The notes under the pieces were generated by a model. That model was not told the DNA's origin. It saw only the letters and a list, made by a program, of their open reading frames with translations, and made no database searches. A DNA stretch of 64,000 nt, taken from Rhizobiales bacterium 2SD. GTDB taxonomy: Bacteria > Pseudomonadota > Alphaproteobacteria > Rhizobiales > Beijerinckiaceae. Shown here piece after piece: positions 44,060 through 53,153 of this stretch. The position numbers and the translations under genes are program-made. Each line of letters begins with the position of its first letter. Positions within the stretch are counted from its first letter, which is position 1. The stretch spans positions 32,043 to 96,042 of the forward strand of contig SCMY01000017.1 of assembly GCA_005502805.1 (NCBI GenBank), written 5' to 3'.

Positions 44060-45364
44060 ATGAACCTGATGCCCAAGCTCGCCGCCCGCGCCGAGGCTGG
44101 CCGCCCCGTCCGCTGCGCTCTGATCGGTGCCGGCAAGTTCGGCTCGATGTTCCTGGCGCAGGTGCCGCATATCGAGGGCTTGGAGGTCGCCGCGATCGCG
44201 GATCTCGATCCCGAGCGGGCGAAGAATGCCTGCCGCACGGTCGGCTGGGACGAGGCCCGCATCGCCGCCACGCGCTTCGTCGATAGCGGCGTCACCGCGG
44301 CCGAGATGGACGGCGTCGAGGTGGTGATCGAGGCGACCGGGCATCCGGCCGCCGGCGCCCGCCATGCACTCGCCGCGATCGCGGCCGGGCGCCATGTCGT
44401 CATGGTCAATGTCGAGGCCGACGTGCTGGTCGGCCCTGTGCTGGCGGCGAGGGCGAGAGCGGCGGGCGTGGTCTATTCCATGGCCTATGGCGACCAGCCG
44501 GCGCTCGTCGCCGAGATGGTCGACTGGGCCCGAGCCACTGGCTTCACTGTCGCCGCCGCCGGCAAGGGCACCAAGTACCTGCCGGCCTATCACCGCGTCA
44601 CCCCGGACGAGGTCTGGGGTCATTACGGTCTGACGCCGGAGGCGGCCAAGGCCGCCGGCATGAACCCGCAAATGTTCAATTCTTTCCTCGACGGCACCAA
44701 ATCGGCGATCGAGATGGCGGCGATCGCCAATGCCAGCGGGCTCGACGTGCCGGCCGACGGGCTGTCTTTCCCGCCCTGCGGCGTCGACGATCTCGCCCAT
44801 GTGCTGCGGCCGAAGGCGGCCGGTGGCCAGCTCGAGCGTGACGGCATGGTCGAGGTCGTCTCCTCGCTCGAACGCGACGGCCGGCCGGTGTTCCGCGACC
44901 TGCGCTGGGGCGTCTATGTCGTGCTGAAGGCGCCCAACCCCTATGCCGCCGCCTGCTTCAAGCAATACGGGCTGCCGACCGATTCTACCGGCCTCTATGC
45001 GGCGATGTACAAGCCATTCCATCTGATCGGGCTGGAGCTCTCGCTCTCGGTGCTGAACGCGGCCCTGCGCGGGGAGCCGACCGGCACGACCAGGAGCTGG
45101 CGCGGCGATGCGGTCGCGACCGCCAAGCGCGATCTCAAGGCCGGCGAGATGCTGGACGGGGAGGGCGGCTACACCGTCTATGGCAAGCTGATGCCGGCTG
45201 CCGCCAGCCGCGCGGCGAGGGCGCTGCCGATCGGGCTCGCCCATCACGTCAAGCTGGTGTGCGATGTCGCCGCCGGCAGCGTGGTGACCAGCGCCGATGT
45301 CGCGCTGGACGAAGCTTCGCAGATCGTCTCACTTCGGCGTGAGCTCGAAGCAACCAGCGCCTGA
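44060..45364 (+). CDS. Gfo/Idh/MocA-type oxidoreductase with SAF domain
   Basis: 434-residue NAD(P)-dependent oxidoreductase. N-terminal Rossmann motif ALIGAGKFGSMFLAQV, catalytic-domain segments YSMAYGDQPALVAEMVDWAR and GTKYLPAYHRVTPDEVW, and a C-terminal SAF domain (TAKRDLKAGEMLDGEGGYTVYG ... LAHHVKLVCDVAAGSVVTSADV in outline). The fusion resembles homoserine-dehydrogenase-like proteins of unknown substrate. A GGAG site precedes ATG 44060. Context with Bug proteins suggests organic-acid or sugar catabolism. Confidence 0.88.
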   Translation: MNLMPKLAARAEAGRPVRCALIGAGKFGSMFLAQVPHIEGLEVAAIADLDPERAKNACRTVGWDEARIAATRFVDSGVTAAEMDGVEVVIEATGHPAAGARHALAAIAAGRHVVMVNVEADVLVGPVLAARARAAGVVYSMAYGDQPALVAEMVDWARATGFTVAAAGKGTKYLPAYHRVTPDEVWGHYGLTPEAAKAAGMNPQMFNSFLDGTKSAIEMAAIANASGLDVPADGLSFPPCGVDDLAHVLRPKAAGGQLERDGMVEVVSSLERDGRPVFRDLRWGVYVVLKAPNPYAAACFKQYGLPTDSTGLYAAMYKPFHLIGLELSLSVLNAALRGEPTGTTRSWRGDAVATAKRDLKAGEMLDGEGGYTVYGKLMPAAASRAARALPIGLAHHVKLVCDVAAGSVVTSADVALDEASQIVSLRRELEATSA

Positions 45365-45467
45365 ATCGTGCATTCTTCCTGAAGCGCTCGCCCCTCTCGC
45401 TCGGGACGGCGCCGTGCTGTCGTCATGAAGCGGCAGCAGGTTGGCTGTCGACTTCGGGAGTTTCTGC

Positions 45468-46586
45468 ATGCGGTTTGCCTTCGTCGCCTTCGCTCTGGCT
45501 CTTGCGGCGGTGACGCCCGCCGCAGCCCAGAAGCGCTACCCGTCGAGCGCCGGCGAGCTCGTGGTCGAGACGGTGGCGAGCGGGCTGGAGAACCCCTGGG
45601 GCCTCGCCTTCCTGCCGGATGGGCGCATGCTGGTCACGGAGCGGCCGGGGCGCCTCAGGTTGGTCGGCAGCGATGGCAAGCTGTCGCCGCCGATCTCTGG
45701 CGTGCCCAATGTCGTGGCGCGCGGGCAGGGCGGCTTGCTCGATGTCGTGCCCGATCCGAACTTTGCGCAGAATCGCTATCTCTACCTCTCCTTCGCCGAG
45801 CCGCGCGCCAACGGCAACGGCACCAGCGTTGCCCGCGCCCGGCTCAGCGCCAACGGCAACGCCCTGGAAGGCCTCAGCGTGATCTTCCGGCAGATGCCGA
45901 CGATCGCCAGCAACATGCATTTCGGCTCGCGGCTGGTGTTCGACCGGACCGGCGCGCTCTTCGTCACCGTCGGCGACCGCTACAGCCAGCGCGATCAGGC
46001 GCAGAACCCGGAGAACCATCTCGGCAAGATCCTGCGCATCCGACCTGAGGGCGGCGCGGCGGAGGGCAATCCGAAGAAGCCGGGCTGGGCGCCGGAGATC
46101 TGGTCGATCGGCCACCGGAACGTGCAGGGGGCGGCACTCAATCCGCAGACGGGCCAGCTCTGGACGGCCGAGCACGGCGCACGCGGCGGCGACGAGATCA
46201 ATACGCCCAAGGCCGGCCTCAACTATGGCTGGCCGGTCATCACCTACGGCATCGACTATTCCGGCGTGAAGATCGGCGAGGGCACGTCGAAAGCCGGCAT
46301 GGAGCAGCCGCTGTTCTTCTGGGACCCGTCGATCGCGCCCTCGGGCGCCGCCTTCTACACCGGCGACAAGTGGCCGGCCTGGAAAAACTCGCTCTTCGTC
46401 GGCGCGCTCGCTGGCCAGCTGCTGGCCCGGCTCTCGACCGATGGCGAGAAGGTCACCGGCGAGGAGCGCCTGCTGACCAATCTCGGCGAGCGTATCCGCG
46501 ACGTCCGGCAAGGGCCGGACGGCTTCCTCTATCTGCTCAGCGACGACACCAACGGGAAGGTGCTGCGGGTCAGGCCGGCGCGCTGA
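45468..46586 (+). CDS. PQQ-dependent soluble sugar dehydrogenase (Asd/YliI-like)
   Basis: 372-residue periplasmic six-bladed beta-propeller. Signal peptide FVAFALALAAVTPAAAQ. Marks: ENPWGLAFLPDGRMLVTERPG, GQGGLLDVVPDPNFAQNRYLYLSFAE, NMHFGSRLVFDRTGALFVTVGDR, LGKILRIRPEGG, GHRNVQGAALNPQTGQLWTAEHGARGGDEIN. It oxidises aldoses to lactones with pyrroloquinoline quinone. ATG 45468 follows GGGAG. Overlaps the convergent LysR gene by 17 nt. Confidence 0.93.
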   Translation: MRFAFVAFALALAAVTPAAAQKRYPSSAGELVVETVASGLENPWGLAFLPDGRMLVTERPGRLRLVGSDGKLSPPISGVPNVVARGQGGLLDVVPDPNFAQNRYLYLSFAEPRANGNGTSVARARLSANGNALEGLSVIFRQMPTIASNMHFGSRLVFDRTGALFVTVGDRYSQRDQAQNPENHLGKILRIRPEGGAAEGNPKKPGWAPEIWSIGHRNVQGAALNPQTGQLWTAEHGARGGDEINTPKAGLNYGWPVITYGIDYSGVKIGEGTSKAGMEQPLFFWDPSIAPSGAAFYTGDKWPAWKNSLFVGALAGQLLARLSTDGEKVTGEERLLTNLGERIRDVRQGPDGFLYLLSDDTNGKVLRVRPAR

Positions 46587-47517
46587 AGGGGGTGGGAGCG
46601 GGCGAGATGCGTTGCGCCGTTCCCTCCTCCAGAATCGTCTGAAGCAAGACTTCGAAAGCATCGATATAGCGCGAGCGCGGGGCGTCTCGACTGCGGTGAA
46701 GATGCAATGCCGAAAATGGCGGCAGGTCGAGTGGCCGCAGAACCAGTTGCGCGTCCGCGGCGTCCATCGCCGAAAATTCGTCGATGATACCGAGCCCGAG
46801 GCCGTGCCGGACCAGCCCGATCACGCTCTCCGCCACACGCACGATCACGCTGGGCTCCGCTGCGAGTCCAGCGTCGGCGAGGCGCTGCAGGACGACTTGC
46901 CCGTACCAGCGGGTCGGGTCGCTCAGGATTAGCGACTCGCCGGCGAGATCGACGGGATTCAGCGTTTCCCGCGCAGCAAGGGCGTGGTCGGCCGGCAGCA
47001 GGGCGACGAGCCGCGCCGGGCACAAGGCGCGCCGCTCCAGCGCAGCATGCGAGACCGGGATGACCGACAGGAAGCACTCGCCTCGCCGCAGCACGAGATA
47101 GTCGACGACGGACTGAAGCTGGATCGTGTCGTATTGCAGCACGGCCTGCGGGAACTGCCGCCTGAAACGCGCAAGCGTCTGCGGAACGAGCGCGCGGCCC
47201 ATGCTCGGGGAGCCGCCGAAGCGGAACAGGCCGGTGCCGGCATCGCGCAGGCGAGAGATCGCCAGATCGAGACCGTCGAGCTGCTCCTCGATGTACTCCG
47301 CGTGACGCATCAATTCGCGCGCTTCGGTGGTGGGGATGAGCCGGTTCCTGACGACCTCGAACAGCCGAAAGCCGACCAGATCCTCGGTACGCTTCACCAG
47401 CCGCGTCAGGGACGGTTGCGATACGCCGAGCTCTCTCGCCGCAGCGGTGATGCTTCCTGTCAGCATCACCGCGCGGAACGTCTCGATCTGCTGAATACTG
47501 AGGCGTCGGCGGCGCAT
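46570..47517 (-). CDS. LysR family transcriptional regulator
   Basis: 315-residue LTTR. N-terminal HTH SIQQIETFRAVMLTGSITAAARELGVSQPSLTRLVKRTEDLVG in outline (residues 6-50), then a co-inducer-binding domain. Start MRRRRLS (ATG 47517) with GGGGAG at good spacing; a longer frame adds ten residues. Divergent from the Bug-sulfatase pair across 128 bp, so it probably controls them in response to a ligand they import or release. Confidence 0.93.
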   Translation of the reverse strand: MRRRRLSIQQIETFRAVMLTGSITAAARELGVSQPSLTRLVKRTEDLVGFRLFEVVRNRLIPTTEARELMRHAEYIEEQLDGLDLAISRLRDAGTGLFRFGGSPSMGRALVPQTLARFRRQFPQAVLQYDTIQLQSVVDYLVLRRGECFLSVIPVSHAALERRALCPARLVALLPADHALAARETLNPVDLAGESLILSDPTRWYGQVVLQRLADAGLAAEPSVIVRVAESVIGLVRHGLGLGIIDEFSAMDAADAQLVLRPLDLPPFSALHLHRSRDAPRSRYIDAFEVLLQTILEEGTAQRISPAPTPFSAPA

Positions 47518-47645
47518 GGCGTCTCCCCGCCGAGACGCTGCCTTCAAGGCATGATTGGGTCAAGAGATGACATTATCGCCAGCGCCCGCTCGGCAGTACC
47601 CTCCAGCGATCAGTCCGGCATTGAACTGGACGAGGAGGGGACGCG

Positions 47646-48653
47646 ATGGACGGCAGGAGATCGAGCGATGTTCGCGCGCTGGCGGCGGAAGATGGCCTCG
47701 ACCGGCGCACGGTGCTGACGATTGTGACCGCAGCGCTGCTCGCGCCGGAAACGGGTTGGGCGCAGCAGCGCCAGATCAGCGTCGTCGTGCCGTTCCCCGC
47801 TGGCGGCAGCCTCGACGCAGTAGGCCGGATCGTCACCCAGGCGATCGCCGAGCGCTCCGGCCTGAGCTTCGTCGTCGAGAACAAGGCGGGGGCCAATGGC
47901 AGCATCGCCGCCCGCGCCGCGGCGCAAGGCCAGCCGGACGGGCCGACCTGGCTCGTTGGTCATGATGCGCTGGTGACCGTCAACCCTGCGCTCTACGGCA
48001 AGCAGGGCAGCTTCGATCCGGTGACAGAGCTCAAGGTCGTTCACGGCCTGGCGCAATCGCCGTCGATCCTGGTTGTGCATCCAGGGTTCGGGCCGAAGAC
48101 GCTTGCCGAGTTCATCGACTTCGGGCGCCGCAACGAGATCGTCTATGCGTCGGGCGGGCTAGGCTCGGCCGGCCATCTGACGATGGAGCAGCTGGGGCGA
48201 GCCTGTGGTCTCAAGCTCAGGCACGTGCCTTATCGGGGCGGTGCGCCGGCGGTGACCGATCTGATCGCGGGGCAGGTCTCGGCGGCTTTCCTCGCTATCG
48301 GCGGCGCCATGGCTCATGTCGAGGCTGACAAGCTCAGGGCGCTGGCGGTCTCCAGTCTCCAACGGATCAGCCAGCTACCGCAGCTCCCGACTGTTGCCGA
48401 AAGCGGTTACCCGGACTTCGAATCCGTCGAGATGTTCTTCGTCTTTGTCGGCAGTCAGACTTCTGCGAGCCAGATCACCGATATTGCCAAGCAGCTGGCG
48501 CTCGTCATGGGTGACGAGGCGGTCCGTGGCAAGATCAGGACTCTTGGTGTCGAGCCGATCAGCATGCCGGCGCAGGAGGCCGAAGCCTGGCTGGCGAAGG
48601 CGCGCGAGGCGAAGACCAGGCTGATCAGCGAGATCGGCATCAAACCGCAATAA
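47646..48653 (+). CDS. Bug/TctC-type substrate-binding protein
   Basis: 335-residue periplasmic binding protein with a Tat-like leader (LDRRTVLTIVTAALLAPETGWAQ). Family marks: ISVVVPFPAGGSLDAVGRIVTQ, VVENKAGANGSIAARAAAQGQPDGPTW in outline, VPYRGGAPAVTDLIAGQV. 25 nt upstream of the sulfatase, so co-transcribed. It may deliver the sulfated or desulfated substrate, but no permease partners are present. Confidence 0.92.
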   Translation: MDGRRSSDVRALAAEDGLDRRTVLTIVTAALLAPETGWAQQRQISVVVPFPAGGSLDAVGRIVTQAIAERSGLSFVVENKAGANGSIAARAAAQGQPDGPTWLVGHDALVTVNPALYGKQGSFDPVTELKVVHGLAQSPSILVVHPGFGPKTLAEFIDFGRRNEIVYASGGLGSAGHLTMEQLGRACGLKLRHVPYRGGAPAVTDLIAGQVSAAFLAIGGAMAHVEADKLRALAVSSLQRISQLPQLPTVAESGYPDFESVEMFFVFVGSQTSASQITDIAKQLALVMGDEAVRGKIRTLGVEPISMPAQEAEAWLAKAREAKTRLISEIGIKPQ

Positions 48654-48678
48654 TCGTCGCCAGCCCAGGAGACCCGGA

Positions 48679-49989
48679 ATGAGCGGCGAGATGCGCCCGA
48701 ACATCATTTTCATCGTCGTCGACGATTGCGGCTACGCCGATTTGAGCTGCTGTGGCCAGACCGACTATCGCACGCCGCAGATCGACCGTCTGGCTGCCGA
48801 GGGCACGCGTTTCACGCAGGGCTATGCGAACGCGCCGCTCTGCACCAATACGCGCGTCGCGCTGATGACCGGCCGCTATCAGTACCGCTTGCCGATCGGC
48901 TTGGTCGAGCCATTGCGCCATTCGCAGAAGGATGATCCTGATCTCGGCATTCCGGCCGGCTTCCCGACCTTGCCGGGGCTGTTGCGTGGAGCCGGTTATC
49001 GCACGGCGCTCATCGGGAAATGGCACCTCGGTTATCTGCCGCGTTTTGGCCCGCTGAAGGCCGGCTACGACGAATTCTTCGGCATCATGGGCGGTTACAC
49101 CGGCTACTACGAGCATCTCGGCGAAGGTGGTGAGCGCGATCTCTATGAAGGCGAGACACCGGTGGAGAAGATCGGCTACGTCACCGATCTGATCAGCGAG
49201 CGGGCAAGCGCTTTCGTTCGTGAGAGTGCCCAGGGCGCGCAGCCTTTCTTCATGAGCCTGCACTACACGGCCCCGCACTGGCCCTGGTCGTCGCCTTCGG
49301 TCGAGACCGAGGCGCGCATTCGCGAGCGCGACGTCAAGCAGCACGCTCAGGGTGGTTCGCTCGGCATCTATCGCGAGATGATGGAGATTCTGGATGACGG
49401 GGTCGGCCGCGTCATGGAGGCCGTCCGTTCCGTCGGTGGACCGCGCGAGACTCTGGTCGTGTTCACCAGCGACAATGGCGGCGAGCGCTACTCGAAGAAC
49501 TGGCCCTTCGTCGGTCGCAAATGGGATCTGCTCGAGGGCGGCCTCAGGGTGCCGCAGATCGCCTGGTGGCCGGGGCGGATCAAGGCTGGATACGTCACGC
49601 ATCAGGTCGCGGCAACGATGGACCTGAGCGCGACCTGTCTTGCGGCCGCCGGCGTTGAGGCACCGCCCGAGCACCCGCTCGACGGCGTCGATCTCCTGCC
49701 GGTACTGGCAGGACGGGTGCGGGAATACGAGCGCATATTGTTCTGGCGGATGGCCAACCGCGCGCAGCGGGCCGTGCGTCGCGGTCAGTGGAAATATCTG
49801 AAGGTCGCCGAGAGGGAGTTTCTTTTCGATCTCGACTACGACGCGCGGGAACGGACGAACTTTGCCGAGCAACAGCCGGAGCTGCTGGCCTCGATGAGAG
49901 AACAATGGGAGGCGTGGGACCGGACGATGCTGCCGGTTCCGGCGAACCTCCCGAAGTCGATGATCGCGCTCAGCGAGATGCTGTGGTGA
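48679..49989 (+). CDS. Sulfatase with altered formylglycine motif
   Basis: 436-residue arylsulfatase-fold protein. N-terminal metal site PNIIFIVVDDCGYAD (Asp15, Asp16), active-site region Cys55-Thr-Asn-Thr-Arg59-VALMTGRYQYR, lysine in GKWHLGYLP, TAPHWPW, and the TSDNGG pair of Asp/Asn. Canonical type I sulfatases have Cys-x-Pro/Ala-Ser-Arg; here Asn57 replaces Pro/Ala and Thr58 replaces Ser. No signal peptide, so it acts in the cytosol. Co-transcribed with the Bug protein and probably under the divergent LysR regulator. Confidence 0.9.
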   Translation: MSGEMRPNIIFIVVDDCGYADLSCCGQTDYRTPQIDRLAAEGTRFTQGYANAPLCTNTRVALMTGRYQYRLPIGLVEPLRHSQKDDPDLGIPAGFPTLPGLLRGAGYRTALIGKWHLGYLPRFGPLKAGYDEFFGIMGGYTGYYEHLGEGGERDLYEGETPVEKIGYVTDLISERASAFVRESAQGAQPFFMSLHYTAPHWPWSSPSVETEARIRERDVKQHAQGGSLGIYREMMEILDDGVGRVMEAVRSVGGPRETLVVFTSDNGGERYSKNWPFVGRKWDLLEGGLRVPQIAWWPGRIKAGYVTHQVAATMDLSATCLAAAGVEAPPEHPLDGVDLLPVLAGRVREYERILFWRMANRAQRAVRRGQWKYLKVAEREFLFDLDYDARERTNFAEQQPELLASMREQWEAWDRTMLPVPANLPKSMIALSEMLW

Positions 49990-50002
49990 GCGCCTGGACG
50001 TC

Positions 50003-50314
50003 TTACGGCCCGCAGTCCCATTCGCGCTCGACGACGAAGACCTTGCGGGTCGCAAGGTGCCCGTTCGTGTCGTAGAGATCGCCGACATAGTATTCGGTGC
50101 CGGCGGCGTCGCGCACGCTGCGGTCGACCTGCAGCGACCAGCCGTAGCCGACCCGGTTTCCGCCCTTCCAGTCGCGATGCAGATTGCCGGTCGAGGCCGA
50201 GGCGAGGATGCGGGCACGCTCGTCGCTCGGTGAGCAGGTCGGTCCGGCAAGGGCGGCGCCGGACAGGGCGGCAAGGCACAAAGCGAGCGTCATCGGCTTG
50301 AGCAAGGCAGGCAT
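50003..50314 (-). CDS. Small exported hypothetical protein
   Basis: 103-residue protein with a signal peptide (MTLALCLAALSGAALAGP) and a mature chain CSPSDERARILASASTGN...YYVGDLYDTNGHLATRKVFVVEREWDCGP with a possible disulfide between first and last cysteines. No named family recognised. Start ATG 50314, or MTLALC at 50293. Convergent with the sulfatase, 13 nt from its stop. Confidence 0.75.
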   Translation of the reverse strand: MPALLKPMTLALCLAALSGAALAGPTCSPSDERARILASASTGNLHRDWKGGNRVGYGWSLQVDRSVRDAAGTEYYVGDLYDTNGHLATRKVFVVEREWDCGP

Positions 50315-50337
50315 CCTTCGAGGCAGTTCTGGGAGAA

Positions 50338-51099
50338 TCAGGTGATCTCGGCGAGCCGCGTGTCGAGCGACAGAACGAGGCACCAATGTGGCTCGAAGTC
50401 GGCTCCCAGCGGCCAGATCTGCTCCTTGAAGATCGTCAGCATGACCGCCTGATAACGCTCGAACCAGTCGCGCTGGCAAAGCACGAACTTGGTCGCGCCG
50501 ACAATGGTCTCCCGGTCGATGATGCACAGCGGAACGATGCCGGGATTGGCCGAGAGATACTCCTGCACCGCGACCATCAGCGTCGGGTAGCCGGGGTGCA
50601 GCATGTCGTCGAGCACGATCAGCCCTCCCTCGGAAAGGCAGGCTGTGGCGAGCGCGAGGTCCTTGCTCAGGGCGGCGCGCGAATGCTCGCCGTCGATATG
50701 GAGGAAGCGCAGCTTCTCGCCGCCTGCATGGCCGATCAGCTCGGCCGGAGACATCGCGCCGGCATCGGCCTTGATGGTGATGCGGCGCTCGGGCGCGATG
50801 CCGTGCTTCAGGCAGTTTGCCTCGAAGCGGTCCTTCACCTCGGGATTGGGCCATTCGAAGATGTCGATGCCGAGCGCGATCTCGCCGGGCTCGAGCGCAT
50901 GGGCGAGCGCGATGAAGAAACGGCCTTCGAAAGCTCCGATCTCAGCGATCGGACCGCTGACGCCTTCTTCCGTCTGCAGCCGCAGCAGCCGGGCGCAAAC
51001 TGCCGCCGCAAAGCGCGAGGACATGCCGACGACATTGTCATAGCCCTCGGCGAGATAGGCTTCGACGGCAGGGTGGCCGGAGTGCGGGATTGGCGCCAT
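50338..51099 (-). CDS. Class I SAM methyltransferase-like protein (Methyltransf_24 type)
   Basis: 253-residue Rossmann-fold protein: PIAEIGAFEGRFFIALAHAL is motif I, IALGIDIFEWPN the acidic strand-2 end, FLHIDGEHSRAALSKDLALATACLSEGGLIVLDDMLHPGYP is the motif IV-VI region, as in cephalosporin-hydroxylase/Methyltransf_24 families. The C-terminal third (FVLCQRDWFERYQAVMLTIF) is less conserved. Substrate unknown; sometimes linked to glycan decoration. Its stop is 23 nt before the small exported gene start. Confidence 0.82.
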   Translation of the reverse strand: MAPIPHSGHPAVEAYLAEGYDNVVGMSSRFAAAVCARLLRLQTEEGVSGPIAEIGAFEGRFFIALAHALEPGEIALGIDIFEWPNPEVKDRFEANCLKHGIAPERRITIKADAGAMSPAELIGHAGGEKLRFLHIDGEHSRAALSKDLALATACLSEGGLIVLDDMLHPGYPTLMVAVQEYLSANPGIVPLCIIDRETIVGATKFVLCQRDWFERYQAVMLTIFKEQIWPLGADFEPHWCLVLSLDTRLAEIT

Positions 51100-51102
51100 G
51101 GC

Positions 51103-51459
51103 TCAGGCCTTGGCGTGGAAGATGAAGAACGCGCCGGCCGCGATCAGCGCGAAGCCGATCGCGTGGCTCCAGGTCAATTGCTCCTTCAGCCAGAATACCG
51201 AGAACAGCGCGAAGACGCAGAGCGTCACCACCTCCTGGATCGTCTTCAATTCGGCCGCCGAATAGACCCCGTGGCCGATGCGGTTAGCCGGCACGGCGAG
51301 CATGTATTCCGGCAGGGCGATCATCCAGCTCGCCAGGATCGCCAGCCAGATCGCCGTGCTCTTGTAGGAGAGGTGGCCATACCAGGCGAAGGTCATGAAC
51401 ACGTTCGAGGCGATCAGCATGCCGATCGGCAGCAGATGAGCGGTGCTGAGAGCTGGCAT
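51103..51459 (-). CDS. DMT-like small membrane protein (DUF486)
   Basis: 118-residue, four-helix membrane protein of the DUF486 family, related to small drug/metabolite transporters. Marks: NVFMTFAWYGHL, WLAILASWMIALPEYMLAVPANRIGH (in outline), TIQEVVTLCVFALFSVFWLKE. Start at MPALSTAHL (ATG 51459). Its stop is only 3 nt from the methyltransferase start, suggesting a shared transcript. Transport role inferred. Confidence 0.9.
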   Translation of the reverse strand: MPALSTAHLLPIGMLIASNVFMTFAWYGHLSYKSTAIWLAILASWMIALPEYMLAVPANRIGHGVYSAAELKTIQEVVTLCVFALFSVFWLKEQLTWSHAIGFALIAAGAFFIFHAKA

Positions 51460-51497
51460 GGGCGTCCGAGAGTGCGGTTGAGGGTGAGGTGTCCAGC

Positions 51498-51758
51498 TTA
51501 GCCGTAGCGCAGTTTCATCGTCAGGATGACCAGAACCAGCGCGAGCGTCACCGTATTGGCGCCGATCAGCGGCCAGGAGGCGATCAGCACACCATAGATC
51601 AGCCAGAGCACGATGCCGGTGGCGAACAGCGCCTGCGTCCACAGCGAGATGCCGCTGGTGTCACGGGTGCGGATCGTCTGCCAGGCCTGCGGCAGCCAGC
51701 AGAAGGTGGTCAGCAGCGCGGCGCAGAAGCCGAGCGCTTCGATGGCGGCGGTGGACAT
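51498..51758 (-). CDS. SemiSWEET/PQ-loop family transporter
   Basis: 86-residue three-helix protein of the SemiSWEET type, which works as a dimer to move sugars. PQ-loop signature is GFCAALLTTFCWLPQAWQTIRTRDTSGISLWTQALF (in outline), and the second helix carries the SLW/N-like positions. Start at MSTAAIEAL (ATG 51758). It is followed on the same strand, 38 nt later, by the DUF486 gene. Confidence 0.9.
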   Translation of the reverse strand: MSTAAIEALGFCAALLTTFCWLPQAWQTIRTRDTSGISLWTQALFATGIVLWLIYGVLIASWPLIGANTVTLALVLVILTMKLRYG

Positions 51759-51903
51759 GCGGGCCCGTCGGCGATTCGCGAAGAACGGAAGATCGAGCAG
51801 ACATACCCGGTTTCGGTGCTTCGCGCTCGGCCGGCGTCGCATGGTTAACCTCCGTTAACCGCAGCGCCCTAGTTTTGCGTCAATCCTGCGATTCGGTGAA
51901 CTT

Positions 51904-53085
51904 ATGCGCACATTGATCCTGGCCTTGCCTCTCGTCCTCGCTGCCGCGACCGCGGCCCGGGCCGATTTCGACTCCTGCGTCGCCGGCCTGCGCTCGGCCG
52001 CTGCGGCCAAGGGCGTCTCCGGCGCCACCTTCGACCGCGCCATGGCGGGCGTCACGCCCGACATGAAGGTGATCGAGGCGATGAACAACCAGCCGGAGTT
52101 CAAGACCCCGATCTGGGACTATCTCGGCACGCTGGTCGACGACGAGAAGGTCGCGGAAGGGCGCTCGATGATGCGCCAGCACGCTTCGACGCTCGCCGCA
52201 GCAGAGCAGCGCTTCGGCGTCGATCGGCACACGATCGCGGCGGTCTGGGGCGTCGAGAGCGATTTCGGCAAGGCGCGGGGCAAGATGCCGCTGGTCCAGG
52301 CCCTCTCGACCGGCGCCTGCCTGGCGCCGCGCCGCAACGCCTTCTTCAAGGGTGAGCTGATCGCTACCCTGCAGATCATCCAGCGCGGCGATGTCCGCCC
52401 CGAGCGGTTGTTCGGCTCCTGGGCTGGCGCTTTCGGCCACACCCAGTTCATCCCCTCGACCTATCTCAGGCTCGCGGTCGACGGCGACGGTGACGGAAGG
52501 CGCGATCTCGTCGACTCGATCCCCGACGCATTGCACTCGACCGCGAATTTCATGGACAAGGCCGGCTGGGTCACCGGCGCGAGCTGGGGCTACGAGGTGC
52601 GCGTGCCCGGTGGCTATTCCGGCGGCACGGGACGCAATCCGAAGCGGCCTGTCTCCCATTGGGCGAGCCAGGGCATCGTCAAGTTCGACGGCTCGGCGCT
52701 CTCCGGCTCGGGCAATGCCGGCCTGCTGATGCCGGCCGGTCGCAACGGCCCGGCCTTCCTCGTCTTCAAGAACTACGACGCCGCCTACAGTTATAACGGC
52801 GCCGATTCTTACGCTCTCGCCATCTCGCTGCTGTCCGACCGCTTGCGCGGGCGCCCGGGCGTGCAGGGCGACTGGCCGACCGACGATCTGCCGCTCTCGC
52901 GCGAGCAGCGTCGCGAATTGCAGCGCCTGCTGATCCAGCGCGGCTACAATGTCGGCGAGCCTGACGGGGCTGTTGGCGCCCTGACCAGGGCGGCGATCAA
53001 GGAGATCGAAGGCAGGATCGGCATGCCGCAGACCGGCCGCCCCGGCGAGAAGGTTCTGCGCGCATTGAAGGGCGGGCGGGTCTGA
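51904..53085 (+). CDS. Lytic murein transglycosylase (MltB type) with PG-binding domain
   Basis: 393-residue exported enzyme that cleaves peptidoglycan glycan strands. Signal peptide LILALPLVLAAATAARA. The SLT/MltB domain has catalytic Glu118 in VWGVESDFG, ARGKMPLVQALSTGACLAPRR and FGSWAGAFGHTQFIPSTYLRLAVD. A C-terminal PG_binding_1 domain spans about residues 325-390 (LQRLLIQRGYNVGEPDGAVGALTRAAI). Not a lipoprotein (no lipobox), so soluble periplasmic. Confidence 0.94.
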   Translation: MRTLILALPLVLAAATAARADFDSCVAGLRSAAAAKGVSGATFDRAMAGVTPDMKVIEAMNNQPEFKTPIWDYLGTLVDDEKVAEGRSMMRQHASTLAAAEQRFGVDRHTIAAVWGVESDFGKARGKMPLVQALSTGACLAPRRNAFFKGELIATLQIIQRGDVRPERLFGSWAGAFGHTQFIPSTYLRLAVDGDGDGRRDLVDSIPDALHSTANFMDKAGWVTGASWGYEVRVPGGYSGGTGRNPKRPVSHWASQGIVKFDGSALSGSGNAGLLMPAGRNGPAFLVFKNYDAAYSYNGADSYALAISLLSDRLRGRPGVQGDWPTDDLPLSREQRRELQRLLIQRGYNVGEPDGAVGALTRAAIKEIEGRIGMPQTGRPGEKVLRALKGGRV

Positions 53086-53153
53086 TACAGGAATCGGGTG
53101 GGCTGCGGCCCATCTGCTCGGCAGGAAATCCGGCTCATCCTCGGAGCCCTGCC

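Noticed and set aside
42571..44409. A 612-codon minus-strand frame across the Bug gene and two repeats
   Set aside because: It passes through intergenic repeats and antisense to three supported genes and has no domain.
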